A DNA stretch of 64,000 bases from NCBI GenBank assembly GCA_947034895.1, contig OX344761.1, positions 80,617,839-80,681,838 of the forward strand, written 5' to 3'. Below, one piece after another: positions 1 to 11,062 of this stretch; within the stretch, counting starts at the first letter, position 1; each line of letters starts with the position of its first letter. The stretch comes from Rhytidiadelphus loreus. Lineage: Eukaryota; Streptophyta; Bryopsida; Hypnales; Hylocomiaceae. The position numbers and the translations under genes are program-made. The notes under the pieces were generated by a model that was not told where the DNA came from, did no database searches, and was given only the letters and a program-made list of their open reading frames with translations.

Positions 1-1489
1 ACCATTGTATGTAGGCGTTGCAGTCGGCGCCCTCAAATTGATTCTAGCAACAATTTTTGCAGCTCTTCTGACGATCATCAAAGCTTTTCATCAGCGAGAA
101 AAAGGAAGTGAAAGTCGACAAATCCTCAAATTGCACCCAGGTATGACCTCTAGTCGAAGCGACTTGCTTGATGGTGTGTCAAGCATCGCGAACAATGAAA
201 AACCCGTCATTTTCACATACAAGGAGTTGCGCACAGCCACAAACGATTTCAGTCCTGATCACCGACTCCAAGGCTTTGTATTCAGTGGCAATTTGAACAG
301 AGAAATTGTGGCAATCCAAAAGATGAAAGGAAACATAGCGCATGAAATCAAGATTCTCTCTCAAATACATCATCAAAATGTGGTAGGTTAATTCGACATT
401 CATACATGTCTGTCGCTTAGAAAATGCATCGGAGAAATTCCTTCCCGGTTCTACTTACCTCTGGCTCGATTCCATAAAACCGCACTATTCTCATTCTCCA
501 AGTTCTAATTCAACAACAACTTGGACGTTTTTTCAATCTTTGTATGTGTATTTAAGAACCGATTACCAAAATTTTAAAAAAGAACAAAAAACCCGCAGTG
601 TAAGGCAATCAAAGAAGCACTTGCAGAATTGTGAGAATAAGAATTTTCCGCTTTCCTACAACTTTGAGTCAAATATTTTTTGAACTCCCCGACCTGTGTG
701 CACATTCAGGTAAGGTTAATCGGAATCTGCGTGTGCGACTTCGAGCACCTGTACTTGGTATTCGAGTACGCTAACAATGGATCACTCAGCGACTGTCTAC
801 ACAGGGACTGTCTACACAAGGACCACCAACTTGTTACCTTGGACAACGCGAATACAAATCGCCTTAGACATAGCATCAAGCCTGGAGTACATCCACAACT
901 ACACCAATCCTAGCTTCGTGCACAAAGACGTAAAGACTAGCAACATCCTCCTGGACACGAGCTGGCATGCCAAGGTAGCCAACTTCGGAATGGCGAAATC
1001 CGCGACCATCTTCTCCTCTGGTCCCATGCTCACCAACAACATCGTCGGCACGAAAGGCTACATGGCGCCCGAGTATCTTGAGCACGGATTGGTGATAGTG
1101 AAAGCAGGCGTGTTCTCCTTCAGAGTGGTGCTGCTTAAGCTTCTCACGGGCGAAAAGGCCATACTTCCAAAGAAGCACTCCACAGGATGCCAGACATTAA
1201 CAAGCACTGTCATTATGATCTTCACGGATAAAGAACTAGAGCACAATCAGAAGCGCAAGCTCCAGACCAGGATGGACCGGACCTGTGCTTCCAAGATGCA
1301 TACCCTCTCGACGCAGCTTTTGATTTGGCGCTCTTGGCCAATGCCTGCGTTGCCACGGATCTCAACTTGCGGCCGTCCATGAAAGATCTCACGTTTTCAC
1401 TTTCCAACGTCCTGGTAGCAACCGGGGAATGGGAGGCCAACACCATTCGAAAGCATCGCATGCTGGGCTTTAACTCCACAACTCGGTGA
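1..1489 (+). pseudogene. LysM receptor-like kinase pseudogene (3' part; LysM ectodomain off the left edge)
   Basis: What remains is the membrane segment and kinase domain of a plant LysM-type receptor kinase, a family that senses chitin or lipo-chitooligosaccharides at the plasma membrane. Exon 1 (to 382) encodes a hydrophobic segment (VGVAVGALKLILATIFAALL) and the kinase start (FTYKELRTATNDFS). A GT-AG intron spans 383-709 and joins HHQNV to VRLIGIC in phase. Exon 2 (710-1489) has a catalytic loop with HKD for the usual HRD, an NFG in place of DFG, the activation end GTKGYMAPEY, and KAGVFSFRVVLLKLLTG where the family has KADVFSFGVVLLELLTG. Two frameshifts break it: one near 800-840, between the LSDCLH and LPWTTRIQIALDIASSLEYI frames, and one near 1275, after which the C-terminal part continues in another frame (RPSMKDLTFSLSNVL) to a stop at 1487-1489. 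Substitutions at key residues plus frameshifts argue for a dead duplicate. The intron shows it is not a retrocopy. Confidence 0.8.
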
Positions 1490-2642
1490 CAGAGTTCATC
1501 TTTCTTTAGGAAGTCAGAACTTCTTCGACAAACTCCTGCAAATCTTACACTCAAAGGAATACTAGACTTTTAATGCACCTTGTATTATTTCTTCCACCTA
1601 ACATTCTCAGAACCTATCAAATACATGCAGAGCCGCAGAATGCAACATTTGCTTTCTTGTAGTAAATGTCGTGTCAGCTTTGTTTTTGGAGATTTGGTCT
1701 TTTACATCATTGCAATCAACACTTCCCGCCTCTAATTGTCTCTTGTCATTTCTCAAGTAAGTTACTTGGTCTCTCAAATTGTTCACGCTTGTATGCAACA
1801 ATCTTCGTGGCCACCATAAACATCTTTCAGCCGTAAGCATACTCTTGCTTTCGAACATCCTCTAGGTGAGTACGGAGTGCTAGACCAACACCGTTGGGAA
1901 CAATCACATGCCGAACGTTTCTTCTGCAACTCGGTGAACTGTAGGGGTAGTCACACTTTTTCCACTCAATTCTCAATCTTCATAGAATGGGGACGTGGTG
2001 CTCTCTTGTTGGTTGTCTATGCCTTGAGGAGGTCTCATTCTGTGAAGATTGAGAATGGTTATTCTCCTTGGGACGTGAAGAATGGGCGTGAAGAAAATTT
2101 CTTGAAGAATTTTTGATCTTGTGCTCCGTAGTTTCACCCTTTGCTACCTAAAGTCACATGTCAAGATTGAGTCCAACATCTTCTACCTTCCTCATTAATC
2201 AAGTCCCTACTTTCTGCAAAATTTCTCCATGCTCTACATATCAAAATGGGGGGTTATACCTTCATGCACAACAACTCTCTTTTGGCTCCTTTTTTCTTTC
2301 ACCAACTTCTTGTTCTTCATAGAACTTTGCTTCTTGAAGAAGGTGTGACTACCCCTAATGTTCTTCTTCTTCAAGAAGCACATCTTCTTCAACAAACCTC
2401 AAGAAATTCTAATTTGTTGGTTTGCTATTAGTCCTCTTCTTGTGACAAATCGCATTCAATATGCAAATCTTTTCACTTACCATTTTTAGTCAAGTGCAAG
2501 GTAACAATGCAACATGCCTTCTCCTTTGTACGGGTAGTGATAAATTAGATGTCGTGTCTTCTACTAGAGTTGAACTTTGGCACCTGTTAACCCGGCACTA
2601 ATTAATGTTTCATTGCTTGAAATGAGAGATTTTAATATTAAT
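1490..2642. other. Intergenic, no gene recognised
   Basis: AT-rich sequence following the kinase pseudogene. Short open frames at 1877-2116 and 2246-2431 show no recognisable domain; the second is carried by CTTCTT/AAGAAG low-complexity sequence. Nothing else is supported. Confidence 0.5.
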
Positions 2643-2883
2643 GGTCAATTTCGTTAAAATGGCAGTATTCCGCATGCTATTTTAATAGAATATCTTCTAC
2701 AAAAGAGAATAAGTGTGCCACAATAGGGTCATACATGTGTCAATTTTATGCCTAGCACATTCAAATCACTCTTAGTTCACGCATTTCCACTCCCCTCGAA
2801 CAATCTTTCCATTGTTTTCATTCTTTCAATGGTTTCATTTTGTGCCATTTTAATGGAATACCGCCATTTTAACGAAATTGACC
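2643..2883. mobile_element. 241-bp MITE-like inverted-repeat element
   Basis: The first 29 bases (2643-2671, starting GGTCAATTTCGTTAAAATGG) are the reverse complement of the last 29 (2855-2883) with a single mismatch. The interior is non-coding. The size and terminal inverted repeats fit a miniature inverted-repeat transposable element. No convincing target-site duplication is visible, so the superfamily is not assigned. Confidence 0.7.
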
Positions 2884-4277
2884 AATTTGACAAAGATATT
2901 TTCTAAAAACGACAAATTATATCTTGAATTTTGATTTTATTTTTGAATAAGTAATCATAAGATTTAGTAATTGGATTTATTTCAAATTAGATTCAAAAAA
3001 AATTATCCAATCAATAATATAAAAAATATATAATGTTTGAAAAATTGAGAAGTCTTCTTGAAACATGCTTTTTTGTTTGGGCACTTTGTGCTCATTTATT
3101 TATGATTCCAAAATCTTGGAATATGCAAAGACCATGGCATAAGCAAACATTATAGGCTCACCACCTTTCCATAGCACCACATAGAAATGAGGAGAGAAAA
3201 CACTATCAACCTATGCCAAAAAATGATGTTTGGAACTTTAGGGGTTAATATGTTTTATTAAAATTATATTTTAAAGAACTTGACAAATAAAGGGGACTCC
3301 AAGGAAGATGTGCAAGCCTTGCAAGTGACTAAAAGGAGAAGAGAGGAAGTATCTTCAAAAGTCAAGGAGTACTTGTGCCCTAGTAGGAACAAAGTAGGAG
3401 TCTAGGGCACAGTAGAAGTTGTGTTATATGTATTGGAAAGTTGATGAAGATCCAAGTTGTGTGTCAATAGCAATAGTTCTTCAAAGTCAATAATGGAATT
3501 GATGACAATTTAGCCTTTTAAAGTCCCTAAAGAACCATATGTATATTATACTAAATATTGCCCCATAAAATTTATGCAACACATTGAAATGCAATTATTA
3601 ATTCATATATTTTGTATTCTATGGTATGAAGATTACCTAAAAATATCAAAGTTAAATACAATAGAAGCAAAGTACAGAGAATAAATATTCATGTAAAAGT
3701 AAAAAAATATAAAGTATTTTTTACGTTAAAAATATTTACTCTATGGTATAAAGGTTCCTAGATGGACAATAAAACGTCCCTAGACTTTTATTGAATGGTC
3801 CTTGACATGTGTCATAAAGTTTTCTCCTCTCTTCATTGTGATTGGGTAAGTGCTGAATTTGTCAAAATTCAGATTTGGGTCCACCTACAAGACGGTTCCA
3901 GTGGTCTAGGGGACTGCAACTTTGAAAATTCATAGAAAATACACGCCAAGTCCAAAAATTTTTTTTTTTTTTTTTAAATTCATGATTTTATCTCACTAAC
4001 ACCACGAAAATATTAATTTCTTGAAATGGTGCCTCCAAGTATGCTGAATTCCTTAAACTGACGGTTTTGGGTGCTTCCACCTTATCAACAATTTGTAGGA
4101 TACTTTGGATGGTGACCATGACTAGGAAAATTTGACACCCTCATTGCCCGTGCAAATTTTCTCTGGAATAACTATTAAAGAAATTCCCTCTGTCAAAAAA
4201 AAAAGAGAATACATTGCTACTTCAGGACCTCTGAATCCAAATCTGAATTCAAACTTTCCCAAGTCTTAAACAATAAG
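2884..4277. other. Intergenic, AT-rich, no gene recognised
   Basis: Low-complexity AT-rich DNA with a poly-T run near 3960-3975. No coding potential is recognised on either strand. Confidence 0.5.
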
Positions 4278-6283
4278 TTAGGGCCGGTATACACTTGGGG
4301 CCGGATTGAAGGCCGGCCGGAACTCTCCAAGTTTGAACCAATGGGATTGCTCAATTTCTCCAAATCTGGCCCAAGGGCTTTATACTTGGGGCTGGATGGA
4401 ACCACCACTCATCCTACATGTCGCCTTAGGTGGCATGGTTTTGGCGCCAAACCATCTGACCCCAAGGGAGCAATCGGGCCAAGGTTTTTGGTGGCCCGAT
4501 TTCCCATCTAGGGCCGGATTGGTGTCACATTCGTCTCCTCCGTTGGATCGGACAAATCTCCACCGTCTACCATGAAAGGGCTTTTCTTTTCTTTTTTATT
4601 ATATTTTTTATTAACTGTGAGCTCAATCCCATCTGGTTGAGTCATGTTGTGATACAGATGTTGTGTTACAAGTTGTTAATACTGAATTTTATTGTTAATA
4701 CTGAATTTTATTGTTATACTAAATTTTATTGTTAATACTAAATTTTATTGTTAATACTGAATTTTATTGTTAATACTGAATTTTATTGTTAATACTGAAT
4801 TTTATTGTTAATACTGAATTTTATTGTTAATACTGAATTTTATTGTTAATACTGAATTTTATTGTTAATAATGAATTTTATTGTTAATAATGAATTTTAT
4901 TGTTAATAATGAATTTTATTGTTAATAATGAATTTTATTGTTAATAATGAATTTTATTGTTAATAATGAATTTTATTGTTAATAATGAATTTTATTGTTA
5001 ATAATGAATTTTATTGTTAATAATGAATTTTATTGTTAATAATGAATTTTATTGTTAATAATGAATTTTATTGTTAATAATGAATTTTATTGTTAATAAT
5101 GAATTTTATTGTTAATAATGAATTTTATTGTTAATAATGAATTTTATTGTTAATAATGAATTTTATTGTTAATAATGAATTTTATTGTTAATAATGAATT
5201 TTATTGTTAATAATGAATTTTATTGTTAATAATGAATTTTATTGTTAATAATGAATTTTATTGTTAATAATGAATTTTATTATTATTAACCATTGCAATT
5301 GTAACAATAATGTCTTTGCAATTGTTTTAGCATGAGGTATTAATAATTATTTTTTTTGGTGTAGACACAAATTACATACTATGTTATAGATACTAATTTT
5401 GATAAATTACATGCTTAATAAGTAAATTTTTTATACGGACACAAATCTATAAATGAAAGTCATTGTTGAAGTTATGCCAAAAACTTTGACATCTACAAGA
5501 TAATGTGTGTTTTTATCAATTTTGATGACAAATACTTGAAAAAATAATATGATAAGGAAAAATTATGCTACTAGAAATAACATGTATGGTAAAACTTGAT
5601 TTACATTTATCATTGAATTCATTCAAGTTTTCATAATAAAAAATTTCATGCTTTTCTTTAAAATAAACTAAGAATATAGATTTGAAAAAGAGATTAAAAA
5701 AAATTATATGTTTTCTTGAATTGTATGTTTAATAAATGACAACTATTATGGGGCTACAAATCTTTTTTCAATGTCAACTCTAGTTTTAGTGTCAAAAAAA
5801 AAAAGGTTCAAAAGAAGTCAAAGAACTTCCTTTTTCCAAATAGAAAAATAGGAAGAGAGTGGAAAAGGTTAAAAAAAAAAAAAAACTCTCTCTTCCATTT
5901 TGAAATAGGTAAAGTAGGAATAAAAAGGAAAAGTCTATAGAATTCTAATTTTTTTTTTCCTATATTTGAAATAGAATAAATAGAAAAGGAAAACTTTTTT
6001 TTTTCTAAAGTATAAAAAATAATAAGAGAAAGGAAAAGATGCATGTCTTAGATTTTTTTAATTGAGCATTTCAAAAATTCAAGAGTGTAGTAATCAAGGA
6101 TTCGGCCTTAGAATCGGGCCCCAAGGGCTTACATTGCTTGGGGCCGGAGTGATGAATTGCAATCCGGCCCCAAAATTCGGCCTCAACCACTTTACATTAT
6201 CTGGGGCCGGATTGTGGGCCGGATTGGAGGCAAATCGGGCCGGCCTTCCATCCGGCCCCAAGCCGTGTATATACCCGCCCTTA
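4278..6283. mobile_element. Putative 2-kb element with inverted GGCCGG-rich ends
   Basis: The left end (4278-4320) and the reverse complement of the right end (about 6232-6283) align over some 45 bases with small gaps: TTAGGGCCGGTATACAC against TAAGGGCGGGTATATACAC, both followed by TTGGGGCCGGAT, then GAAGGCCGGCC. Further GGGGCCGGA motifs extend inward at both ends (4281-4530 and 6090-6260). The centre is very AT-rich and holds a minisatellite and poly-A/T tracts. It could be one non-autonomous transposon with long imperfect ends, or two separate copies of a GC-rich repeat in opposite orientation. No transposase is present. Confidence 0.5.
4675..5282. repeat. 19-bp minisatellite, about 32 units
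   Basis: Tandem array of GTTAATAATGAATTTTATT. The first ten units (4675-4863) carry TACTGAA or TACTAAA in the variable part, and one is 18 bp. From 4864 to 5282 about 22 units carry TAATGAA and read as identical, which suggests recent expansion of one variant. Confidence 0.95.
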
Positions 6284-6644
6284 CACGAGTGTGGAAAAGA
6301 AGCGGCAAAGGAGGGCCAGTAACTGCGGGGAAGGGTAGTAACTAGTAAGAACATATGGAGTACAAAGTAACCGTACACTTTGGAATTTTCCGCTGTTGTA
6401 TGATTCTCCACTGCAAAGACTGAGTGCGCAACAGGGACCATCGGTTCCAGTTGTTTCCGTAGCACTTGCACAGTAAGCTTATTAGTCACCGTAAGAAAAT
6501 ACCCGCAATCAGTAGTAGCGCACTTTAATCCGACGGGAAATCCCAGAAGCGCAAACATCCATAGTAAAACATAGAATATCGAGACGTACGCCGCGCACTG
6601 CAAGGCGGGAGCGACAGCAACGTCAAAGCTAGGCGCATGCACGG
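6284..6644. other. Unassigned segment upstream of the GT14 leader
   Basis: Higher in GC than its surroundings. A minus-strand open frame (6094-6696) runs through it, but it continues into the GGCCGG repeat and has no recognisable domain, so I do not call a gene. It may hold promoter sequence for the downstream glycosyltransferase. Confidence 0.4.
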
Positions 6645-7400
6645 GATGAAGATTCCGTCGTCGCTGGACTAAAAGCGCAGACTGATTGCAACTCACTCAC
6701 TCACCTTGAAAGAAAGAAAAGAGAGGATGCCGAAATGCCTCGTTTCGCTTTTGTTCGTGAGGTTGTGCGTCTCCATATCTCTAGCCGTAGACTTTCACTG
6801 CTCATTAAGCTTCTTCTTGATGATATTTCTGCTATGGCTGTCGGTCGTTTGATTGTCGCCTTTGGTTTCCAAATGTTTGGTGACAAGAGCGCGAGCTTGT
6901 GGAACGGAGGAGACAACCAAGACGCGCATGGAGAATACTCTCAGTAGAAAGGTTGTTTCTCATTGGTTTCCAGAAGCGATTCGTTTTCGTGAAACTCAGT
7001 GGAGTCGTTACTTTAGGCGGGAAGCGGGAAGGTGACAGGCGGGGGTCGATAGGAGCGCAGAAGTCGGATGAAAAGGATGACGATTCCGTCGTTGCTAGAT
7101 TGAAGTCACCCCGAAACTTGTAAGAGTAGAAGCCGAGGGCGTTGTTTTAAGCTTGCGACTCCATTTCTCTAGTAGATTTTCATTGTTGGTTGGACTTCTT
7201 TTGATGATTTTTGCTACGGTTGTCAGTGGTTTGATTGGCGCCACTTTTGGTGACGAGAGGGTGGGATTGCGGAACGAAGGAGACAATCAAGAAGCGCAGG
7301 AAGGAAGTTCTCAGTAGAGAGGTCGTTTCTCATTGTTTTCCGGAAGCGATTAGTTTCGGTGACGTTGAGTGGAGTTGGTGCTTCATTTCCTTAGGGTAAG
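6645..7400 (+). repeat. Diverged tandem duplication, about 430-bp period
   Basis: Copy 1 (6645-7030) and copy 2 (7076-7400) share ordered blocks. GATGAAGATTCCGTCGTCGC pairs with GATGACGATTCCGTCGTTGC. Further on, GGAACGGAGGAGACAACCAA pairs with GGAACGAAGGAGACAATCAA, and TTTCTCATTGGTTTCCAGAA pairs with TTTCTCATTGTTTTCCGGAA. The copies differ by many substitutions and indels and share no open frame. They lie in the probable promoter or leader of the glycosyltransferase gene. Confidence 0.75.
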
Positions 7401-7414
7401 TTTTGGATTTTCTT

Positions 7415-8090
7415 TTGCATCTGAGAGGCTATCTGGCATTCTTTAAAGTGAATGTAGTGACGGACTTCGATTTTGACATCTTGTTTATTTTGTTGGCGAA
7501 ATTTTGTTTGAAGAAAGAAAATCTAAGTATGCTCTTGTGTTAATTGTCCGTGATTTGGAAAACTGCTACTTTCTTCTAGCCAGGTTATTTTCAGTCTTTA
7601 GAGTTTCTCTTTCGGTACTTGAACGATTAGATTGAGGTGATGATCTACTTTTTCTCTTTCTAAATTTAGGCCTGAACTTAGTCGCGGTTGGAATGAGGGC
7701 TTGATATTTTTAGGAGCCAGGTCTCTAGAAGAATGTTGCTCTTTCTCCGTGGTTGACACGAAAGTTCTACAGGGATTTCTGTTGCAGCTGAGAGTCTATC
7801 TATTATTCGTGGAGGTGAATGTAGAGTCGAATTTGATTTGGCATCTTCTCTAAAATGACAGCGATTCTAACAACATGAAGCTCTCATTCCAGCTGCATTG
7901 AACGATTAGATTGAGCTGGTGGTGTGTTTTCAATTTCCTAGTTAAATTAGTTCCATGTGAACTTTTCGCAGCTGGAATGAGAGGTAATGATTTTAGAAGA
8001 CACTGTTGAAGAATGTTGCCGTGGTTCAATGCTGCATCATATGCCTCCCCTCCTGTACCGTGGCTGACACGAAAGCTCTTAGTAATTTAT
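7415..8090 (+). repeat. Second diverged tandem duplication in the GT14 leader
   Basis: Blocks in 7415-7780 recur in the same order in 7781-8090. TTGCATCTGAGAGGCTATCT pairs with TTGCAGCTGAGAGTCTATCT, GAACGATTAGATTGAGGTGA with GAACGATTAGATTGAGCTGG, and CCGTGGTTGACACGAAAG with CCGTGGCTGACACGAAAG. The stretch is non-coding and probably belongs to a long 5' leader or leader intron; the remainder to 9071 shows no gene. Confidence 0.65.
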
Positions 8091-9071
8091 TAGCTACCAA
8101 TACGACGAGAGGTGCAATTTTTTAACATTTGAGATTATATATGACCTCCCGTCATCTCGATGAAGTAGTTGATTGAATGTTAATGTTGTTCACGTCGTGT
8201 TCAAAGAATTGGTTCATGTGGCCAGTTTGTATGCCATTTCCTTCGCAGATGCAGAGTGCTTCGACGATCATTAGATTGTGCGATGATAGCGCCACCAATT
8301 TGGCATCAGTTGAGACGAATCTTGCAGATCTTCTTCTATGAATTTTAGTTTCTCAATTTGAGGTGCCGGTGCAGATTTTCCAGTTGGCTTAATTTTCGGG
8401 GATTTCGTATTGGTTGAGGGATATATCGCTCACTACTCTTGGACGTTTTGTTATGCGGCTATTAGGTGAGAACCACTTTTCAAGTTCCATTTTCAGTCTG
8501 AGAAGCCAAATTTGATCGACATCTTGCGGTCTTGCAGCTGGATTTGAGCTACATTTGTAATAATCACCAAGACTTTATTGAAATCGTTCGAAAATTAGGA
8601 TGGATGCTGTCTTGTAGAGAATCAACTGTGTGTTTTTCTCATCTTCAAGTCCTGTTCAATCTTCTAGAGAGATATCGCGAGCAAAAATAGCGTTCCTCTG
8701 GCCATTTAGTAAATTAAACTTAAACACAATCGTTCTCATATTTGGCTTTCATTGAGCAGTTACTCGGGGAATAAGTTGGTGACGTTTCTGGTTGCGACAG
8801 AGAACATTTGCATGCGCAGCTCACCATCTGTGGGACAGATGTAACGATTCTGGTTCGGTAAGCTTGACGTCCATTTCCTCGCACTTGGAGAGTGACTTTG
8901 TCTGTTGCCCTGCATTATTGTGAAGTATGTAGTACGTTAGCGGCTACGTTGTTCCGCTCTCAGTTGAACGACTAGGCTATCGTTAAATGATATAAGTGCT
9001 CAAGGCTCCTGGGAGTGTGTTATATTCCATCGTTGCTCCTGTGCAGAAATTCCATCAACGATTGTTAAACC

Positions 9072-10229
9072 ATGTTTCTCAGAGGACAGCGCAAACTCCT
9101 TCCTGTGTCCATAGCCATCTTCATCACTTTCATCTCCTGGATCATCATCTGGAACTTAACTACGGGTAGTTTCTACATCTTCAATTCCAGAGCCTTCGAT
9201 TCCTTATGTACTTCTTTCAGAGCATGCCCTTCATGCAATAGCATCAGACAGTACCCCAATGCTCAAGAATACCGACTCCCAGTATTTGAGACAGACAAAG
9301 AGCTTCTCAAAAACGCATTTCACCAAGCAATCGAAGGTCCGGGCCCGGGCCCTCCCCGAATTGCTTTCCTCTTCCTTGTGAAGGGCGCTATTCCTCTTGA
9401 GCCAGTGTGGAGACGGTTTCTCCAAGGGCACGAAGAGCGATGGAGTCTCTATGTCCATGCAAGCAACCAGGGCTACAAGTTTCCACCGGGATCAGTCTTT
9501 GAGGGCACAGAAATTCCGTCCAAGCCAGTGCAGCGAATCTCCATAAGCTTGGTGGATGCCATCCGAAGATTACTCGCCTACGCCCTCGCTGACCCTCGCT
9601 ACAACAACGCCTGGTTCGTGAATGTCTGCGAGTCTTCCATCCCCATTCGTGGCTTCCCTGCTGTGCACGAATACCTACTAGGGAGTCGACACAGCTTCGT
9701 GGAGTCGTTTCTGCCCGACGCGAAGTACCACCAGTGGGAAACGATGCCTGAGTTCCCGATTCTCGAGTTGCGCAAGGGAGAGACATGGATGCAGATGAAC
9801 CGCAAGCATGCTATCATCGTGGTTTCTGACAAGGTGATCTATGCCAAGTTCGCTGCGTCGTGCAACCTGTGGTGTGCTCCAGACGAGGAGTATTTTCAAA
9901 CGTTGCTCCATCTTGAAGACCCTCGTGGGATTGCCAATCGCACCACCATGTTTGCAGATTGGAAAGAGCCTCGACCGATTCCTGGCTCCCCTCGAACTTT
10001 CTTACCGGGCGATGTGAGTGAAGGATTGTTCCGAGAAATCCAGGCAAAGATCCAAGAAACCGATGGTCTAAAACAGGATTCCTCGCTCGACAGGTCCGAG
10101 TCCAGTATGATGCCCGTCTGCGACTACAATGGCAACCCTAACGCCGAGTGCTTTCTGTTTGCTCGCAAATTTGATGCCCTTTCAACCTCTGCAATTTTGG
10201 ATGTGATCACTTCCCTCCCTGGCTTCTAA
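9072..10229 (+). CDS. Plant GT14-family glycosyltransferase (core-2/I-branching-like, DUF266), 385 aa
   Basis: Intronless gene for a predicted type II Golgi membrane glycosyltransferase of the plant family-14 (core-2/I-branching beta-1,6-GlcNAc transferase-like) group. These act on cell-wall or arabinogalactan glycans; the exact donor and acceptor cannot be read here. A short basic N-terminus precedes a signal anchor at about residues 10-32. Family blocks follow in order: PRIAFLFLVKGAIPLEPVWR (95-114), GHEERWSLYVHA (119-130), the ISLVDAIRRLLAYAL block (158-172), NAWFVNVCESSIPI (179-192), SFVESF (208-213), the LRKGETWMQMNRKHA block (233-247), CAPDEEYFQTLL (268-279), NRTTMFADW (289-297) and a C-terminal ECFLFARKFD. 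Length is normal for the family. The start at 9072 has good context (AAACCATG) and is the first Met before the anchor. The gene looks intact. Confidence 0.92.
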   Translation: MFLRGQRKLLPVSIAIFITFISWIIIWNLTTGSFYIFNSRAFDSLCTSFRACPSCNSIRQYPNAQEYRLPVFETDKELLKNAFHQAIEGPGPGPPRIAFLFLVKGAIPLEPVWRRFLQGHEERWSLYVHASNQGYKFPPGSVFEGTEIPSKPVQRISISLVDAIRRLLAYALADPRYNNAWFVNVCESSIPIRGFPAVHEYLLGSRHSFVESFLPDAKYHQWETMPEFPILELRKGETWMQMNRKHAIIVVSDKVIYAKFAASCNLWCAPDEEYFQTLLHLEDPRGIANRTTMFADWKEPRPIPGSPRTFLPGDVSEGLFREIQAKIQETDGLKQDSSLDRSESSMMPVCDYNGNPNAECFLFARKFDALSTSAILDVITSLPGF

Positions 10230-10806
10230 TGTGCTCTCCTCCGCCTTTCCATTTCAATACGACCCAAAACGCATGCTTCATACCATGACCAATTTTTCAG
10301 AGCTCTCTAAATATTTGTTAACGAGGCCTCAGGTAAATTCAATTTCTTTTGATTCATAAGTACACTGCAAGCTAAACCCTCCATAAACTTGAGGTTACCA
10401 GCTGAGAAAAATTAAGGTAGAGTACTTTGATTGAATCCGAATTAGGAGTCGCCTTCTTGTCCTAACTTATCTTCCTTGAGGGTGCTGTGTGTTCTTAGCC
10501 AGGTACTCAATCATCTAGAGGCTTCACATGATTTCTACATTAATCACCTTCTGCACCATCAATCGCCAGCTTCTCTTGCTGTGCTCATTACTTCCATTAT
10601 ATAGTACTGAGACAGGAACTAAGTTACCATCAAATCAAACATGTACTTTGTATATAATACCTGCAATTACCCATTGTTTATAATGGTGATTAAGTTTCTT
10701 CTGATGTGACTGGGCAACTGGATCTCCTGGGCAGCCGGGCCCTGGCACCGCCTGCTGTATTTGAGGTACTTTATGTTGTACGGTACAAGGTCAATAAAGC
10801 GCCAAT
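10230..10806. other. 3' flank of the GT14 gene
   Basis: Non-coding. It probably contains the 3' UTR and polyadenylation region of the glycosyltransferase gene; no exact signal is assigned and no other feature is seen. Confidence 0.4.
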
Positions 10807-11062
10807 TTAACCTATAAAGTTTCAAGGCCTTTTTTTCAGAAAGAAACACTCAAAACTGTCATTTCAATTGTTAAAAGGAAAAAAAATTTAATAGTTCTTT
10901 TCGCACATATAAGCACACAATCTTGCACTAAAGTTGTATAAGAATGTATGGAAGAAATCTCAGAAACTTTGACCATGTGAATTACAAGATATTTGTGTTG
11001 AGGCAAAATAAACATGTTTTTTTGGCATAGTGGCAAACTAGTTTATAAGACTTTGATTCCTC

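Noticed and set aside
4675..5282. Regular array that could be mistaken for a CRISPR
   Set aside because: 19-bp units are directly adjacent with no spacers, in a plant nuclear context; it is a minisatellite.
6094..6696. 200-aa minus-strand open frame
   Set aside because: It runs from a GC-richer segment into the GGCCGG repeat, has no recognisable domain, and its second half is repeat-derived.
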